Below are positions 6,065-7,792 of a stretch of 7,792 nt of DNA, piece after piece. Below the pieces are notes generated by a model, which was given only the letters and a program-made list of their open reading frames with translations, searched no databases and was not told where the DNA came from. The position numbers and the translations under genes are program-made. The DNA is from a bacterium UBP17_UBA6191 (GTDB lineage Bacteria; Muiribacteriota; UBA6191). Numbering within the stretch: the stretch's first letter is position 1; each line of letters begins with the position of its first letter. The DNA is taken from positions 772-8,563 of the forward strand of contig DITF01000268.1 in NCBI GenBank assembly GCA_002422125.1. The letters run 5' to 3'.

Positions 6065-7792
6065 AAGACGATCAGCATACCCGCCAAAATCCATAACCAT
6101 GGGAATACCAGAAATGACCAGACAATCCACAAACATCCCATTGTGAAAAATCTTAGAGTGACGGATTCCCCAATAAAATCTGCAATCACAGGTGAAAACT
6201 CATAATAGAGAGTAACAAACAATTGGCCTGTTTTTGTGTGCATTAAAACCTGATCTCGAAATTGGATAAATTTTTGGACTACCAGGTGTTCGGAATTACC
6301 AAATGCCGCGGAAGCGATAAAACAGCCAGATTTCCCAGAACCTTCCACTGACACAGCATTATTATCACTGCGAGAAATGCTTCCAGAAGGTTTGAGAAAG
6401 CTCAAAAGCTGGGATGACTCTGAATTTTTATTTCTTAAGGGCAAAACCAGGGTTTGAAAAGCACTGACAGAGCGAGGTTCGTTGATATTCCCTAGTCCGG
6501 CACAATCCGGCTTTGGCGTAGATATGTCCGAGTCACACCATATCTCAAAATAGTCAGAAGGAACCCCACCACATTCATTTAGTTGATTGCAGGGAGTAAA
6601 ATTAATGTTTACTGCAGAAGCTGTCTGGTTCTGCACACGAAGTACCATAGTGGTTCGCCCAGGAACATTGACCGATTGCAAGATCTCTTTGCTGTTTTGA
6701 AAAGCGCTGGTCCCCAAAAGTATGATCTGTTCCAAAGCTGGTACAACATCACCGGGGACATTTGTGGGTACTGTAGTTCGATTGGAGACTTCCTCAGCCG
6801 GTAAAAAATTCTGGTCTACCCAAACCAGAAGCTCCATTGGCACGCCATCGGATGACTGAATCTCAGCACGATACTTTAATACGGCAGTCTTTTCTTCCAC
6901 AATCAAAGAATTTAGGTTGGAGGTCGCAAAATTTATGGTACGAAATGAATGGGTAAATTGCTGAACTGCGTTGGGATCCAGTCTATCCACCGTTTCTATG
7001 ACTTTTTTATCCTTAAATTTCTCAATTCCTGAAACTGAGGCTAAAATTCCCGATGTTGGTTGCACTGCAGGCCGAATCATAGGTAGCACGAGAGGTGTAG
7101 GAATAGGTTCCATAATCACGGCACTACCTTGAGAAACCCTTGCCGTGGCAAACTCCAATCTAGTGTTCCCAAGCCCTGCAAAAACAGCTACCCCAGTGCT
7201 ACTTTCCCCAATTCCTGAAGCCTTGGGTACAGAAAACACCGTGGTTCCAGGAGAATTTGGGCAAGTCACAGGCCGGCTACTTTGTGTACCCACATATAAT
7301 CTGGACATCACGGACACAGGCGAACAATCCAGTCGGCCATCCGTTAAAAAATCAACTCCATCCGTAAAAATATAATCTACATTTGCCTTAGTGTTTCGAT
7401 TGGTAAGACCAATAAAACTAAAACCAAATTCTGAAACATTGGCTCCGGTTGCCGGAGGCGGAACCGTAACTACAAGAGCGGCGGCCTCCGATTCCAAGGC
7501 AATGGCCATGGCTGTTTCACGATTGTAATCATCAAATAAAGAATCGGGAATACTAAAGTCAACCCCAACTCGATTGCCAATGGATAAATCAGAAGTCAAA
7601 CGATTGTTCTCAATGTCCATGGCTCTAAAATCCAGATTACGAATCTCATACTTCTGAGCGCCATTGTAACTAGTCAAGGGCGGCTGATCCAAAAACATGG
7701 CCAGGCCCATATCCAGAAAATATTGTTCAAAACAAGTTCTGGTATAGCGCGTCTGACATCTTTCTGCTCCAAGCTGCAACAACACACCTTCT
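6010..7792 (-). CDS. Exported CFI-box-CTERM protein, N-terminus beyond the right edge (partial)
   Basis: The frame is open to the right edge. The first possible start inside it is a GTG at 7785, with no signal peptide after it, so the true start and any signal peptide probably lie outside; residues here are numbered from that GTG (591 residues). Residues 1-480 are mostly beta-rich with many Ser, Thr, Asn and Val. They include cysteines C154, C175, C399, C405, C417 and C428, which fits disulfide bonding outside the cytoplasm. At about 484-540 lies a CFI-box-CTERM module: a Gly/Ser-rich lead, GCFIASAAFG with Cys488, then FIQFRDQVL, LYYEFSP and ADFIGES, the usual order for this family. A long hydrophobic segment (about 546-575, possibly a hairpin broken at P562) and a basic tail (R576-R589) follow. 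This layout resembles C-terminal sorting or anchoring signals. The ligand or enzymatic role of the main body is unknown. There is no evidence of an operon with its neighbours: it converges on and overlaps the hairpin gene. Confidence 0.9.
   Translation of the reverse strand, partial: EGVLLQLGAERCQTRYTRTCFEQYFLDMGLAMFLDQPPLTSYNGAQKYEIRNLDFRAMDIENNRLTSDLSIGNRVGVDFSIPDSLFDDYNRETAMAIALESEAAALVVTVPPPATGANVSEFGFSFIGLTNRNTKANVDYIFTDGVDFLTDGRLDCSPVSVMSRLYVGTQSSRPVTCPNSPGTTVFSVPKASGIGESSTGVAVFAGLGNTRLEFATARVSQGSAVIMEPIPTPLVLPMIRPAVQPTSGILASVSGIEKFKDKKVIETVDRLDPNAVQQFTHSFRTINFATSNLNSLIVEEKTAVLKYRAEIQSSDGVPMELLVWVDQNFLPAEEVSNRTTVPTNVPGDVVPALEQIILLGTSAFQNSKEILQSVNVPGRTTMVLRVQNQTASAVNINFTPCNQLNECGGVPSDYFEIWCDSDISTPKPDCAGLGNINEPRSVSAFQTLVLPLRNKNSESSQLLSFLKPSGSISRSDNNAVSVEGSGKSGCFIASAAFGNSEHLVVQKFIQFRDQVLMHTKTGQLFVTLYYEFSPVIADFIGESVTLRFFTMGCLWIVWSFLVFPWLWILAGMLIVFYRLLRLCKRSAVSSRSL

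Noticed and set aside
6062..6100. Possible terminator after the hairpin gene
   Set aside because: No GC-rich stem followed by a T-run was found, and the region is coding on the other strand.
7783..7785. GTG as the true start of the CFI-box protein
   Set aside because: The frame remains open to the window edge, no signal peptide follows the GTG, and an exported protein should have one, so the gene is better treated as truncated by the window.

Overview
The window looks like chromosomal DNA from a Gram-negative-type bacterium with a large, protein-rich genome and modest GC content (AT-rich by eye, not computed). The mix of a solenoid-fused class III nucleotide cyclase, a very long TPR protein and a CFI-box-CTERM exported protein is typical of lineages such as Bdellovibrionota, Myxococcota, Riflebacteria or Leptospira relatives. 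The sequence alone does not decide between them. No rRNA, tRNA, insertion sequence, CRISPR array or phage gene was recognised.

Layout. Positions 1-2400 (minus) are one uninterrupted reading frame of 800 codons, open at the left edge: the N-terminal part of a giant tetratricopeptide-repeat (TPR) protein. Immediately upstream of it on the same strand, separated by a single base, is a 961-residue protein (2402-5287, minus). It has about 780 residues of helical HEAT-like solenoid followed by a C-terminal class III adenylate cyclase domain with a complete set of catalytic residues. The two genes form an apparent operon that is probably translationally coupled. A 78-bp divergent intergenic region (5288-5365) carries an imperfect 11-bp direct repeat and an overlapping 7-bp inverted repeat. 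It separates the operon from a plus-strand gene (5366-6064) for a small protein with a membrane hairpin and a coiled coil. The 3' end of that gene overlaps by 55 bp the 3' end of a convergent minus-strand gene (6010 to beyond 7792). This last gene encodes the C-terminal part of a large, probably exported protein ending in a CFI-box-CTERM module and a hydrophobic, basic tail.

How they may work together. The cyclase and TPR genes are the only pair with strong evidence of joint expression. A reasonable inference is that the HEAT solenoid senses or docks a partner, possibly the TPR protein, and thereby controls cAMP synthesis. The divergent hairpin protein shares the control region and could be co-regulated. 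The CFI-box protein is convergent and may be unrelated. Coding density is near total: the only non-coding DNA is the 78-bp intergenic region and the one base between the cyclase and TPR genes.
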